Positions 16,191 to 25,265 are shown, counted from the first letter of the stretch. The stretch is DNA of 64,000 nucleotides from Streptomyces longhuiensis (GCF_020616555.1 NZ_CP085173.1:3173501-3237500); one strand, 5' to 3'. Notes: generated by a model from the sequence alone, not told the origin. Made by a program: numbers and translations.

Positions 16191-17600
16191 ATGTTCCAGA
16201 ACGCCGATGACGCCAAGAAGTTCATCGCGGACGAGGACGTCAAGTTCGTCGACGTCCGGTTCTGCGACCTGCCGGGTGTGATGCAGCACTTCACGGTGCC
16301 GGCCGCGGCGTTCGACCCCACCGAGGAGCTGGCCTTCGACGGATCCTCGATCCGTGGCTTCCAGGCCATCCACGAGTCCGACATGGCGCTCCGCGCCGAC
16401 CTGACCACCGCGCGCATCGACCCCTTCCGCCGCGACAAGACGGTCAACATCAACTTCTTCATCCACGACCCGATCACGGGCGAGCAGTACTCGCGTGACC
16501 CGCGCAACGTCGCGAAGAAGGCCGAGGCGTACCTGGCCTCGACCGGCATCGCCGACACCGCGTACTTCGGCCCCGAGGCCGAGTTCTACGTCTTCGACTC
16601 GGTCCGCTTCGAGACCTCCGCGAACCGCTCGATCTACGAGATCGACTCCGAGGCCGGCGCCTGGAACACCGGTTCGGAAGAGAACAACCGCGGCTACAAG
16701 GTCCGCTACAAGGGCGGTTACTTCCCGACCCCGCCGGTCGACCACTTCGCCGACCTGCGCGCGGAGATCTCCCTCGAGCTGGACAAGAACGGCCTCCAGG
16801 TCGAGCGCCAGCACCACGAGGTCGGCACGGCCGGCCAGGCGGAGATCAACTACAAGTTCAACACGCTGCTCGCCGCGGCCGACGACCTGATGCTCTTCAA
16901 GTACATCGTGAAGAACGTCGCCTGGCGCAACGGCAAGACCGCGACCTTCATGCCGAAGCCGATCTTCGGTGACAACGGCTCGGGCATGCACGTCCACCAG
17001 TCCCTGTGGGCCAACGGCGACCCGCTGTTCTACGACGAGCAGGGCTACGCCGGCCTCTCGGACATGGCGCGCTACTACATCGGCGGCATCCTGAAGCACG
17101 CCCCGTCGCTGCTCGCCTTCACCAACCCGACGGTGAACTCGTACCACCGCCTGGTCCCGGGCTTCGAGGCGCCGGTCAACATGGTCTACTCGCAGCGCAA
17201 CCGCTCCGCCGCGATGCGCATCCCGATCACGGGCTCGAACCCGAAGGCCAAGCGCGTCGAGTTCCGCGCGCCGGACCCGTCCTCGAACCCGTACCTCGCC
17301 TTCTCGGCCCTCCTGATGGCCGGCCTCGACGGCGTGAAGAACAAGATCGAGCCGGCCGAGCCGATCGACAAGGACCTGTACGAGCTGGCTCCCGAGGAGC
17401 ACGCGAACGTCCAGCAGGTCCCGACCTCGCTCCCCGCGGTCCTCGACGCCCTCGAGGCGGACAACGAGTACCTCCAGGCCGGCGGCGTCTTCACGTCCGA
17501 CCTGATCGAGACGTGGATCGACTACAAGCGCACGAACGAGATCGCCCCGATCCAGCTCCGCCCGCACCCGCACGAGTTCGAGCTGTACTTCGACATCTAA
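16191..17600 (+). CDS. glnA: Glutamine synthetase type I
   Basis: 469 residues, the normal GSI-beta length. It condenses glutamate, ammonia and ATP to glutamine as a dodecamer. Visible motifs are the N-terminal beta-grasp part ([16 protein letters not shown]), the DGSSIRGF latch, the PEAEFYVFD metal site, the ATP loop region [19 protein letters not shown] and the NRSAAMRIP segment. Tyr397 in KDLYEL is the adenylylation site acted on by GlnE, whose gene is at the right end of this window. The ATG at 16191 follows AGGAGGAG. A four-box GlnR site lies upstream and a strong hairpin follows at 17650. Confidence 0.98.
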   Translation: MFQNADDAKKFIADEDVKFVDVRFCDLPGVMQHFTVPAAAFDPTEELAFDGSSIRGFQAIHESDMALRADLTTARIDPFRRDKTVNINFFIHDPITGEQYSRDPRNVAKKAEAYLASTGIADTAYFGPEAEFYVFDSVRFETSANRSIYEIDSEAGAWNTGSEENNRGYKVRYKGGYFPTPPVDHFADLRAEISLELDKNGLQVERQHHEVGTAGQAEINYKFNTLLAAADDLMLFKYIVKNVAWRNGKTATFMPKPIFGDNGSGMHVHQSLWANGDPLFYDEQGYAGLSDMARYYIGGILKHAPSLLAFTNPTVNSYHRLVPGFEAPVNMVYSQRNRSAAMRIPITGSNPKAKRVEFRAPDPSSNPYLAFSALLMAGLDGVKNKIEPAEPIDKDLYELAPEEHANVQQVPTSLPAVLDALEADNEYLQAGGVFTSDLIETWIDYKRTNEIAPIQLRPHPHEFELYFDI

Positions 17601-17649
17601 GAACGCCACAGGTCAGAGCGGGTTTCTGCTCTCCTGGGCCGTCTGTGGG

Positions 17650-17700
17650 CCGTCGGCCGTGTTCTTCCGCTCTCCGGAAGGCACGGCCGACGGTCTTTTC
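17650..17700 (+). terminator. glnA terminator hairpin
   Basis: CCGTCGGCCGTG (17650-17661) pairs with CACGGCCGACGG (17682-17693), followed by TCTTTTC. The stem has 12 GC-rich pairs and a T-rich tail, 50 nt past the glnA stop. Confidence 0.85.
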
Positions 17701-17860
17701 CGTGGGTGCCGCTGGTCTTGGAGCCGATCCGACAGCTGGCTCCCGTGTACGCAGACCGGCCCGCCTGTCGCGAGGAGGTGGCGGCCGTGGCTCGGTGAGT
17801 GGGCGAGTGAGCGTGCGTGAGCCCTGCCTCGCGGGTCGACGCGGGGGCTCCACTGCGTCT

Positions 17861-18146
17861 GTGCAAGATCCGCTGCCGGCGGCACACACCTTCGATGAAC
17901 TGGTCGAGAGACAGCAGGCGGCGAACGCCGCGCACCGCGATGTCCTGCGCCTGCGTGACGAGTACGGGCCGCCGACCGCAGGAGGTTGGGCTGAAACGCA
18001 GACGGCGGCGTAGGAGGCGGCGTGGCGCGCCTGGCGGGACCTCGCCCGGGACGCGCAGCCAGCGGTCACGGAGTACGCGAAGGAGGGACGTTCCTCGGCA
18101 CGAAGCCGAGCAGGACGTGAAGACAAGGGCCGGGGGCGGCGCCTGA
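17861..18146 (+). pseudogene. Decayed small actinobacterial protein gene (stop plus frameshift)
   Basis: From a GTG at 17861 the frame reads a coherent helical sequence: FDELVERQQAANAAH, then LRDEYGPPTAGGWAETQTAA, where a TAG at 18011-18013 replaces what looks like a Tyr or Ser codon. The frame continues past the stop as EAAWRAWRDLARDAQ and VTEYAKE, then a one-base shift moves to another frame that reads RHEAEQDVKTRAGGGA before a stop at 18146. Intact proteins of this pattern (LxxxQxAAxxAHxxVxxLxxxYGxPTxxGGW) occur in Streptomyces; function is unknown. Two lesions within 290 bp indicate a dead copy, though the family assignment is from memory. Confidence 0.6.
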
Positions 18147-18833
18147 GTTGGCGACAGCTACGCCTGGGCCGGGGCCGATCCGGGCACCTGGCATGACGCT
18201 GTAACTGCCGATCCATGACCTTGCGGGACAGCCGTGCCGCGCGCCCCCAGGGCCGGACGCACCTGATGCGCCCCACAGCTACTCAGCGTTCGAACGGTTG
18301 CAAATGTCCAGGGGCAGGCACCGGCAGGACCCGGACCCCACGTCCGCATGAGTACGTCCTTCCGCAGGTCAGCCCTCAAGTCGCCCTGCCTCGCTCCTCA
18401 AGCGGGCATTGGCGCGAGTACGTGACGTCGTTACTCCCCGTCAGCTCGGGTCAGCCGCGCGGCGCGAGCCAAGGATTCTACGAACCGGAGATCCCGCGCA
18501 GCGGACAACGTCGCGAGCCGGACCGAACTCGCTTCGTGCCTCCCGCGTCCGACGAACCTCACATGGTGTACGGCGGCCATCCTGCGGCCGCGATCGCGGC
18601 ACTGGAGCGTGTCTGACGGGTCGCGTCATGCAGACCGTCCCCACCCCCAGACCTGCCATCGCTCCGCCGTCCGTCCCGCCTTTCCGGCCGGCCGCGAAGG
18701 CTTTGGGCGCGCCGGGTCGGTGGCCCCGCTCCCGACAGCCATGTCACCCGAATGGCGCAACATGACGTGCCACCCCCATGACGATTAAGCTAACTAGTGC
18801 CCCAAACGAGACAATCCGTGAAAGGGGAACAAA
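18147..18833. other. 687-bp stretch with no supportable gene
   Basis: No frame here has a ribosome-binding site, family motif or convincing codon bias. The longest (18215-18616, plus) reads as Arg/Pro-rich in its first half and more protein-like near its end (EPHMVYGGHPAAAIAALERV), which may be remnant coding sequence. GC is somewhat lower than in flanking genes, and short AT-richer runs (18780-18800) precede the small secreted-protein gene. Confidence 0.5.
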
Positions 18834-19040
18834 ATGCGCATTCGACGAATCCTCCCCGCCGTCATCGCCACAGCAGCCCTCGCCGGACTCGGCCTCACGG
18901 GCGCAGCCAGCGCCACCGCAGCCGCACACGGCGCCTCGACCTACGTCACCCCTTCTCAGTGCAAGCAGGGCGGCGGAATGCCCGATCTGATGGACAACCT
19001 CTGCAAGGGCGGCATGCACAACGGGGAGTCGATCGACTGA
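18834..19040 (+). CDS. Small secreted protein with two cysteines
   Basis: A 68-residue precursor. Residues 1-30 form a signal peptide (MRIRRILPAVIATAALAGLG, then ASA-type cleavage sites). The mature part of about 35 residues contains TPSQCKQGGGMPD and LCKGGMHNGESID, so its two Cys are 18 apart and could form one disulfide. Short secreted CxxGGG proteins like this are common in Streptomyces, without known function. The ATG at 18834 has GAAAGGGGAAC upstream. It stands alone within about 1.8 kb of decayed sequence. Confidence 0.7.
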   Translation: MRIRRILPAVIATAALAGLGLTGAASATAAAHGASTYVTPSQCKQGGGMPDLMDNLCKGGMHNGESID

Positions 19041-19669
19041 ACCCCACAAGGCGCCCCGCAGCCACGCACCGCGGCGGTCCCGCGCGAGCGTAGCCGGGAG
19101 AGTCGCGGGGACTGTGCCGATCCGTCGGACACGCCCTGGACGCCGCCGAACCCGGCCTCCGCCTGAGGCCGGTTGACGCGTGGCAAGTCGAGGGAGACCA
19201 CGCAGCAACCATGTTTCGCCCGAGCGCGAGAGCGACGCTTCGGGGTGCATCGTGGGGCACGCGTGGGGCGCGGAGCAGACCACTGCGGGAACGGGCAGCT
19301 CGGCGCCGAGTGATCGCGCGATCTGCAACTCTGCCGACCCAGCCGTCTCAAGCGATCAGCCGTACGCACCTCCCGGGCCGTCGCTGGGTCGTCGCTGAGC
19401 CGTCGAAGGGGAGCCGAGAGCGGCCGGCAATGACCAGCGACAACCATTCCCTCGCTGGTCAGAGACGAGGTGCTGGGGCAAGCCCCAAGTAAGGGTCTCG
19501 CGGCATCAGTTCTTCGACATCCAGGAAGCACAGCCGGGTCCTCCGGTCGCCTTCCGGGCAACTCGGCCCCCGTCGCCTCCTCCCGGAGGGGCGGGGGGCT
19601 TCGTTCTGCGTGTTGTCATAAACGCTCTTAAACTCGGGCGAAGTTGCACAGACTTCCGAGGAGTGCCGT
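19041..19669. other. 629-bp non-coding stretch with one strong inverted repeat
   Basis: No gene can be supported. The clearest structure is a perfect 10-bp inverted repeat, TGACCAGCGA (19431-19440) with TCGCTGGTCA (19452-19461), 11-nt loop. A GGGGCAAGCCCC palindrome follows near 19474-19485. Upstream of the next gene TTGTCA (around 19613) and AGGAG before 19670 are likely promoter and ribosome-binding elements. A minus-strand frame at 19459-19677 has no supporting features. Confidence 0.5.
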
Positions 19670-20194
19670 ATGAGCAATCTGTTCGTCGTCGCCTACAACG
19701 ACCTCGCCACGGCCGATCAGGTGCGCAAGAAAATGCTCGACCTGGCCAAGCAGCACCTCGTCGAGCTCGAGGACATCGTCGTCGTCGAGCGGCGCGAGGA
19801 CGGGAAGATCAAGCTGCACCAGGCCGTGAACTACACGGCGACGGGTGCGGCCGGCGGGGCGTTGTGGGGCGGTGTCATCGGGCTGCTCTTCCTGGCCCCG
19901 CTGCTCGGCGCGGCCGTCGGTGCCGCGGCCGGGGCCGCCGGTGGTGCCGTGACCGACACCGGCATCAACGACGACTTCATGAAGGACCTGAGCCAGAACC
20001 TGCAGCCCGGCGCCGCCGCGCTGTTCGTCCTGGTGAAGCAGGCCTCCCCGGACAAGGTCATCCCCGAGATCGCGACGTTCGGCGGTCAGCTCGTCCAGAC
20101 CTCGCTGAGCAACGAGGAGGAGGAGCATCTGCGGGCGGCCCTGGAAGCGGCCCGTGGTGGCGCGGCGGCGCAGGAGGCCACGCAGGGGTCCTGA
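19670..20194 (+). CDS. DUF1269 domain membrane-associated protein
   Basis: 174 residues. The N-terminal part ([24 protein letters not shown] ... [21 protein letters not shown]) and the central glycine/alanine-rich segment ([34 protein letters not shown], residues ~60-92) are the DUF1269 pattern. The glycine-zipper-like hydrophobic part probably inserts in a membrane. The C-terminal part carries [20 protein letters not shown]. Function is unknown; some family members are linked to stress or phage-shock-like responses. The ATG at 19670 has CGAGGAG 6 nt upstream. A hairpin at 20216 follows. Confidence 0.88.
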   Translation: MSNLFVVAYNDLATADQVRKKMLDLAKQHLVELEDIVVVERREDGKIKLHQAVNYTATGAAGGALWGGVIGLLFLAPLLGAAVGAAAGAAGGAVTDTGINDDFMKDLSQNLQPGAAALFVLVKQASPDKVIPEIATFGGQLVQTSLSNEEEEHLRAALEAARGGAAAQEATQGS

Positions 20195-20215
20195 GACATC
20201 CGTACGGTCCTGTGG

Positions 20216-20247
20216 GTACGGCCGTTCCCGTCCGGGGACGGCCGTAC
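20216..20247. terminator. Bidirectional terminator hairpin
   Basis: GTACGGCCGT (20216-20225) is perfectly inverted as ACGGCCGTAC (20238-20247) with a 12-nt loop that itself can pair partly. It lies between the convergent DUF1269 and DUF2252 genes. Confidence 0.8.
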
Positions 20248-20255
20248 CGGCGTTC

Positions 20256-21596
20256 TCAGACGCCCGGCGCCACCGTGATCAGACCCTCCGAGGCCGCCCT
20301 GCGCAGGGCGGTGTGGTCGGCTGCGTTCTGGTCCGTGTAGCGCAGCGCGAAGTCGGCCACGGCGCGGTCGAAGGTGTCGGCGCGGCCGAGGTAGCCGGTG
20401 ATGGCGATGCGGTCGCCGGAGCGGGCGTGCGCGCGGGCCAGGGTGTTGCCGCACAGTTCGGCGTAGAAGCGCAGTTCGTCGGGGCCCATGCCGGCGACGT
20501 CGGCGGAGCCCTTCATGTCGCGCAGCTGACGCCAGTAGAAGGCGCGGCCCTGGGGGCCGGTCATCCAGCCGAGGAAGATGTCACCGGTGGCCTGGAGCAG
20601 GCGCTGACCGGCGACGACGCGGTGGCCCGGGTGGACGTAGGGGCCGTGCGGCAGGTACTCCTCGATGACGGACCGGGTGGCCTCCTTGATCTGGAGGAAC
20701 AGGGGGTCGTCGGCGTCGCGCCCTTGGAGCAGCACGATGAAGCAGCGGGTGCCGACGCTGCCGACGCCGACGACCTTCCGGGCGGCGTCGACGAAGTGGT
20801 AGCGGTCGAGCAGGCGGCGGCGTTCCTCGGCGAGGGTGGAGCGGTAGTCGCCGAACAGCTTGCGCACCGTGGCCGCGTCGGGGGTGCTCGCCGGTTCGAG
20901 GAGCGGCGGGTCGTCGATGATGCGGCGGCGCCCGTCGACGACCTCGGTGAGTTTGCCGAGCGCGTGGAGGCTGGTGCGGCGGGTGGCGTGGGCGAGGGTC
21001 GCCTGGACACGGCGGCGGTCGCGGCCGGAGCGGATGAGGGGCAGCAGCTCGTGCGCGTCGATGTGCTCGTACCAGACGGCGAGTTCGCCCATCCCGGCGA
21101 GCCGGCGCATCGTCGTGCGGTACGCCTCCGCGGCGGCGCGGGCCGACCTGAGGGCCTGGGTGTCGGTGTGCCCGTTGTCGCGCGCCGCGACGGCCACGCT
21201 CGCGGCCAGCCTTTTCACGTCCCATTCGAAGGGGCCCGGGCTGGTCTCGTCGAAGTCGTTGACGTCGAAGAGCAGGGACCGTTCCGGGGACGCGAAGAGG
21301 CCGAAGTTCAACAGGTGGGCGTCGCCGCAGAGTTGGACCGTGAGGCCGGTGGCGCGCTGGGTTGCCAGGTCGCCGGTCATGACGGCGGCGGCGCCGCGCA
21401 GGAACGCGAACGGGGAGGCCGCCATCCGTCCGTACCGGATGGGCAGCAGTTCCGCGACGCGGTCGGCCGCCTGCCGTTCCAGTACGACGACGGGGTCGGC
21501 GCGGTCGGCGGCGGGGATCCACGCGCCGTGCGAGGAGCGTGAGGCGCGCTTGCGGGCCTCACGGCCCAGGGCGGCCCTGGCCTGGGGAGTGGTCAT
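20256..21596 (-). CDS. DUF2252 domain protein (kinase-fold-like)
   Basis: 446 residues. DUF2252 signatures are RYGRMAASPFAFLRGAAAVM, LCGDAHLLNFGLFASPER, FDVNDFDETSPGPFEWDVKRLAAS and the late GRAFYWRQLRDMKGS. The GDxHLxNFG and DxNDFDE pair resembles the catalytic and metal loops of aminoglycoside-phosphotransferase-like kinases, suggesting phosphotransfer chemistry, but no substrate is known. The gene starts at the ATG at 21596 and is followed on its 5' side by the lipoprotein gene on the same strand, separated by 37 bp. It ends at the bidirectional hairpin. Confidence 0.88.
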   Translation of the reverse strand: MTTPQARAALGREARKRASRSSHGAWIPAADRADPVVVLERQAADRVAELLPIRYGRMAASPFAFLRGAAAVMTGDLATQRATGLTVQLCGDAHLLNFGLFASPERSLLFDVNDFDETSPGPFEWDVKRLAASVAVAARDNGHTDTQALRSARAAAEAYRTTMRRLAGMGELAVWYEHIDAHELLPLIRSGRDRRRVQATLAHATRRTSLHALGKLTEVVDGRRRIIDDPPLLEPASTPDAATVRKLFGDYRSTLAEERRRLLDRYHFVDAARKVVGVGSVGTRCFIVLLQGRDADDPLFLQIKEATRSVIEEYLPHGPYVHPGHRVVAGQRLLQATGDIFLGWMTGPQGRAFYWRQLRDMKGSADVAGMGPDELRFYAELCGNTLARAHARSGDRIAITGYLGRADTFDRAVADFALRYTDQNAADHTALRRAASEGLITVAPGV

Positions 21597-21633
21597 GCCG
21601 CACCGTCCGCGTGGCCTGCGGGGCCGGTCACGG

Positions 21634-22119
21634 CTAGCGTCGCAGCGCTCGGCCGACGTCCGCTTTCACGTCGCCGGTGAGGTTGCGGTTGCTGCGGGCC
21701 GTCGCCTCCTTGGACTTGCCGTCGTCCACGTCGTCGACCGTGACGACGACCGTGTCGAGAAGATTGCCGCTGCTGTCGCGGAAGTTGACCTGTACCGCGT
21801 ACGAGGCCTGGGACCCGGAGCGGTTGGTCGCGGTGACGGGGACCGTCAGGCGGTCGCCGTCCTTCGTCACGCCGCCCAGCGCGATGTCGCCCTTGGCGTT
21901 CACGCCGCCCTTGATGCGGTCCAGTTCTTCCTGGGCCTTCGCCGTGGCCGACGCGACGACGTCACCGCCCCGGGACGCCGCGGACGACGCGGCGGACGCG
22001 GCCTTGGACACCGCGTCGGAGGGGCTGGTGTCGCTGTCCGAGCACCCGGCCGCCACGAGCAGCACCGCCGTCACGAGCAGTCCGGCTGCCGCTCCCCGTA
22101 TGCCACGTCCCGACATCAT
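21634..22119 (-). CDS. Secreted lipoprotein with FxLYD-like domain
   Basis: 161 residues. The signal peptide ends in the lipobox LVAAGC with the lipidated Cys at residue 26, followed by a Ser/Asp tether and an Ala-rich helix (SKAASAASSAASRGGDVVAS) that may be coiled. The C-terminal part (LTVPVTATNRSGSQASYAVQVNFRDSSGNLLD then VVVTVDDV) reads as an immunoglobulin-like FxLYD fold. Function unknown. Two adjacent ATG codons (22119 and 22116) could start it. It lies 37 bp upstream of the DUF2252 gene and may share its transcript. Confidence 0.82.
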   Translation of the reverse strand: MMSGRGIRGAAAGLLVTAVLLVAAGCSDSDTSPSDAVSKAASAASSAASRGGDVVASATAKAQEELDRIKGGVNAKGDIALGGVTKDGDRLTVPVTATNRSGSQASYAVQVNFRDSSGNLLDTVVVTVDDVDDGKSKEATARSNRNLTGDVKADVGRALRR

Positions 22120-22264
22120 GCCTCCCGCTGCCAGTTCCGCTCACCCGTCATCTCAGTCAAGGCGGCCGGGGCCCGGGCGGCATGCCGGGTACGGCAAACA
22201 GGTGAACGCGCCGGGGCCCGGGGGGCAGGATGGGAGCACAGTCGGAGAACGGTCCTGGGAGGTC

Positions 22265-23464
22265 ATGGTGAGTGGTGGGCGGCGGCGCGTCGGGGCGCCG
22301 GAGCGGCGGGCCAGGCTCGCGGCCGGGCAGCGGCTCGCGCCCGCCGCGCGGGCGGGGTCCGCCGAGGAGGTCGCCGGGTCGCTCGTGGCGCTGCACGGCA
22401 CGGACCCGGCCACCGTGTACCTGGCGGTGGGCGCGCGCCTCAGGGACCCGTCGAAGACGGTCGCCGATGTCGAGCGCGCCCTGTACACGGACCGCTCCCT
22501 GGTGCGGATGCACGGCATGCGGCACACGGTGTTCGTGTTCCCCGCCGCGCTCACGGCCGTGGTGCACGCGTCGACGGGTGTGGCGGTCGCCGCGCGGGAG
22601 CGCGCCTCCTTCGTCAAGCACCTGGAGGCGGGCAGCGAGCACGACGCGGCGTGGCTCGCGGACGTCGAGGCGGGCACTCTGGCGGCGATCGGGGCACGCG
22701 GCGAGGCGACCGCGGCCGAACTCGCCGAGGACGAGCCCCGGTTGCGCACGCAGTTGCTGTACGCGCCGGGCAAGAAGTACGAGGCGTGGCAGTCGATCTC
22801 CACGCGGCTGCTGCGTGTGCTCGGCATGGAGGGGCGCGTCGTGCGCGGGCGGCCCCGCGGGTCGTGGACGTCCAGCCAGTTCAGGTGGGCGCTCATGCCC
22901 GCGCATCCCGAACTCCCCGCGGCCGAGGCCCAGTCGGAGCTCCTGCGGCACTGGCTCGGCTCGTGCGGTCCGGCCACGGAGGCCGATCTGAAGTGGTGGA
23001 CGGGGTGGAAGGTCACCGACGTACGCAGGGCGCTCACGGCCGTCGGGGCGGTCGAGGTGGAGCTGGACGAGGGGGCCGGGTTCGTGCTCCCCGACGCCGC
23101 CGAGCCGGTCACCGCCGACGCGGAGCCGTGGGCCGCCCTGCTCCCGGGGCTCGACCCGAGCGCGATGGGCTGGCAGCAGCGCGACTGGTATCTGCCGCCG
23201 GAGCTGCGGGCGCCGCTCTTCGACGGGGCGGGCAACGTCGGGCCCACCGTGTGGTGGGACGGGCGGATCGCCGGCGGATGGGCCCAGGGCAAGGACGGCG
23301 TCGTCCGGTGGCGGCTGCTCGCGGACGTGGGCCGGGAGGCCGCGGCCGCCGTCGAGGCGGAGGCCGCGCGACTCCAGGAGTGGGTGGGCGAGGCGCGGGT
23401 CACTCCCCGCTTCCGTACGCCTCTGGAGAAGGAGCTGGCGGGACCGGCTCCGGCGAAGAAGTGA
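22265..23464 (+). CDS. Winged-helix DNA-binding domain protein (HTH_42/AlkZ-like)
   Basis: 399 residues. The layout matches the YcaQ/AlkZ superfamily: RLAAGQRLAPAA.., a VAGSLVALHGTDPATVYLAVGARL segment, LVRMHGMRHTVFVFP, a central wHTH part and the C-terminal GNVGPTVWWDGRIAGGWAQGKDG barrel strands. AlkZ enzymes are DNA glycosylases acting on bulky or crosslinked bases, with a QxD or QxQ catalytic motif. Here the equivalent region reads GWQQRDWYL, so catalytic activity is uncertain. GGAGG lies 2 nt before the ATG at 22265 and 5 nt before an in-frame GTG at 22268, which may be the real start. Confidence 0.82.
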   Translation: MVSGGRRRVGAPERRARLAAGQRLAPAARAGSAEEVAGSLVALHGTDPATVYLAVGARLRDPSKTVADVERALYTDRSLVRMHGMRHTVFVFPAALTAVVHASTGVAVAARERASFVKHLEAGSEHDAAWLADVEAGTLAAIGARGEATAAELAEDEPRLRTQLLYAPGKKYEAWQSISTRLLRVLGMEGRVVRGRPRGSWTSSQFRWALMPAHPELPAAEAQSELLRHWLGSCGPATEADLKWWTGWKVTDVRRALTAVGAVEVELDEGAGFVLPDAAEPVTADAEPWAALLPGLDPSAMGWQQRDWYLPPELRAPLFDGAGNVGPTVWWDGRIAGGWAQGKDGVVRWRLLADVGREAAAAVEAEAARLQEWVGEARVTPRFRTPLEKELAGPAPAKK

Positions 23465-23525
23465 GTGAACTGCCGTGGGCCGTCCGCCCGTTGAGAGACA
23501 CATGGGCGGGCGGCGCACCTGGTGG

Positions 23526-23804
23526 TCAGCGGCTGTAACGCATCAGCGCGCGCACCATGTGGCAGGTGATGTCCGACGGCGGATGGATACCGACGCGCTC
23601 CGCCGTGCTCCGTATCGTCCGGTTGTGGGCCTGGTTCGGAAGGTAGACGCCCGAGTCGAGCAGGGCGATCGCGAGGCGCATGGCCTTGAGGCGGCGGTTG
23701 TGCGTGATGTACCAGTCACGCGGCCGTCCCGCGGGCAGGGCCTTCTTTTCGAGTGACTTGCCGGGCAGGTCGATCAGCATCGGTGCGGCAGCGGGCACAG
23801 ACAT
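23526..23804 (-). CDS. Small conserved protein of unknown function
   Basis: A 92-residue basic protein (MSVPAAAPMLIDLPGKSLEK...). The core PRDWYITHNRRLKAMRLAIALLDSGVYLP and the later IRSTAERVGIHPPSDITCHMVRALMRYS form a compact helical domain. No family with a known role is recognised. The ATG at 23804 abuts AGGAGG without spacing, so the in-frame GTG at 23798, 6 nt from AGGAGG, may be the true start. It is convergent with the preceding wHTH gene and divergent from the ArsC-like gene at 23938. Confidence 0.7.
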   Translation of the reverse strand: MSVPAAAPMLIDLPGKSLEKKALPAGRPRDWYITHNRRLKAMRLAIALLDSGVYLPNQAHNRTIRSTAERVGIHPPSDITCHMVRALMRYSR

Positions 23805-23937
23805 CCTCCTGTCGCGGGAGGGAGACCTTCCGAGGCCCTCCGCGGCCCCGGACGCTCCCTCGAACACTGCTTCTATTCTACTGCCGGGCACTGACAATAG
23901 CCGCTGGCCACAAGGCCTTTCCCGTACCTTTGACCCC

Positions 23938-24300
23938 ATGGAAATCTGGATCAACCCCGCCTGTTCGAAGTGCCGCAGCGCGCTCTCCCTGCTCGACGCG
24001 GAAGGCGCCGACTACACGGTGCGGCGCTACCTGGAGGACGTGCCGTCCGAGGACGACATCCGCGCCGTTCTGGAGCGGCTCGGGCTCGAGCCGTGGGACA
24101 TCACACGGACGCAGGAGGCCGACGCGAAGGAGCTCGGCCTGAAGGACTGGGCGCGGGACGCGGGTTCGCGCGACCGGTGGATCGCGGCGCTCTCCGCCCA
24201 CCCGAAGCTCATCCAGCGGCCGATCATCACGGCGGAGGACGGCACGGCCGTGGTGGCGCGCAGCGAGGACGCGGTCCGGGACGCGCTCGGACGCAACTGA
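23938..24300 (+). CDS. ArsC/Spx-like thioredoxin-fold reductase
   Basis: 120 residues. The ArsC fold begins MEIWINPACSKCRSAL with Cys9 and Cys12 (CxxC), then VRRYLEDVPSEDDIRAVLERLGLEPWDI and the conserved IQRPIITAEDGTAVVARSEDAV end, where the cis-Pro and Arg of ArsC-like proteins occur. Such proteins are usually annotated arsenate reductase, but there is no arsenic transporter or ArsR nearby, so a general thiol role is equally likely. TACCTT lies 7 nt upstream of the ATG with no ribosome-binding site, suggesting a leaderless mRNA. Confidence 0.85.
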   Translation: MEIWINPACSKCRSALSLLDAEGADYTVRRYLEDVPSEDDIRAVLERLGLEPWDITRTQEADAKELGLKDWARDAGSRDRWIAALSAHPKLIQRPIITAEDGTAVVARSEDAVRDALGRN

Positions 24301-24444
24301 GCCGCGACAGACTCACCCGGCGGGCCCAACTCTCGTGTGACGTACGTTACTTGAGATCCCCTTGGGTCAGTTGAGTTTCGCCCTCCAGTTACCCGTACGT
24401 AACGGTGCGCGCACCGACGTTCGTAACGACGACAGGAGGCGGAC

Positions 24445-25167
24445 ATGTCCCGCAGGAGAAGGATGGGCCCCCGGAAGAAGGCCGCGCTCGCGGTGAGCGC
24501 GGCCCTCGTCGCCGGTGGCGCGGCGTTCGCGCTCGCGAGTACGGGCAATGCGGCGCCGGTCGCGCAGAACGCCCAGGTCTGCCAGGGCCTGGAGACCGCG
24601 ATCGCCAACAACCAGAAGTTCATCGACGGACAGCGGGCCGCCCCGGACGCGCAGTCCGAGGCCCGCATCGCCAACCGGGAAGCGGTCATCGCGGAGATCC
24701 GGCGCAAGGAGGCGGCGTCCGGCTGCGAGGCCGGGGACGGAGCCGACGCGCAGGCCGGAGCAGGTGCTGACGACGCGGCGGGAGCCGGAGCGCAGGCCGG
24801 GGGCGGAGCCGATGACGCGGCCGGCGGCATGGAGACCGTGACGGCCGCACCGCCGGACACGGTCACCGCCGAGCCCGACCCTACTGACGCCGCCGGTGAC
24901 GCCGGAGGGGACGTCGCCGGTGAGCAGGTCTGTGCCGGTTCGACCGTGACGCTGTCCGGTGAGGGCGGCGCGCCCGCCGCGTCCAGCGGGCAGTTCCCGG
25001 CCGGGACGAAGCTCAAGGTCACCAACCTGGACAACGGCAAGTCCACGTCCGTCGAGGTCACCTCCGCCTCCGGGAGCTGCGTGCTGCTGAACAACTCGGC
25101 GTTCGAGCAGGTCCGCGAACCGGGCAAGTTCCTCATCCGCAACGCACGGATAGAGAAGGTGGGCTGA
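24445..25167 (+). CDS. Secreted protein with coiled linker and RlpA-like DPBB domain
   Basis: 240 residues. A Tat/Sec-like signal (MSRRRRMGPRKKAALAVSAA, AxA near residue 36) leads to a helical region with QVCQGLETAIANNQKFIDGQ. An Ala/Gly/Asp-rich low-complexity linker (~95-165) follows, then a C-terminal domain: CAGSTVTLSGEGGAPAASSG, FPAGTKLKVTNLDNGKS, and AFEQVREPGKFLI. The LPxGTKLKVTNLxNGK motif is the double-psi beta-barrel of RlpA and expansin-like proteins, suggesting peptidoglycan or glycan contact. The catalytic Asp of lytic RlpA is not evident. The ATG at 24445 has AGGAGG upstream; a long hairpin follows. Confidence 0.78.
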   Translation: MSRRRRMGPRKKAALAVSAALVAGGAAFALASTGNAAPVAQNAQVCQGLETAIANNQKFIDGQRAAPDAQSEARIANREAVIAEIRRKEAASGCEAGDGADAQAGAGADDAAGAGAQAGGGADDAAGGMETVTAAPPDTVTAEPDPTDAAGDAGGDVAGEQVCAGSTVTLSGEGGAPAASSGQFPAGTKLKVTNLDNGKSTSVEVTSASGSCVLLNNSAFEQVREPGKFLIRNARIEKVG

Positions 25168-25185
25168 CCTCACGGGCCTTCGGCG

Positions 25186-25224
25186 CCGGCCCGCGCGCGT
25201 GCCCCCATGACGTGCGCGGGCCGG
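25186..25224 (+). terminator. Hairpin between the DPBB-like gene and glnII
   Basis: CCGGCCCGCGC (25186-25196) pairs with GCGCGGGCCGG (25214-25224) across a 17-nt loop, 19 nt after the upstream stop codon. Confidence 0.75.
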
Positions 25225-25265
25225 GGCCGTCCGGCGAAACGTGACTCCGGCCACAAAGGGCCCGG

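Noticed and set aside
18215..18616. 133-codon frame in the gap after the pseudogene
   Set aside because: No ribosome-binding site and an Arg/Pro-rich first half. The end looks protein-like but was not enough to call a gene.
24445..25167. Active lytic transglycosylase (RlpA)
   Set aside because: The DPBB-like strands are present, but the catalytic Asp of RlpA was not identifiable and the N-terminus is unrelated.
25236..25245. Extra GlnR box pair GAAAC-GTGAC upstream of glnII
   Set aside because: The two motifs abut with no 6-nt spacing, unlike the clear four-box site at 25266.
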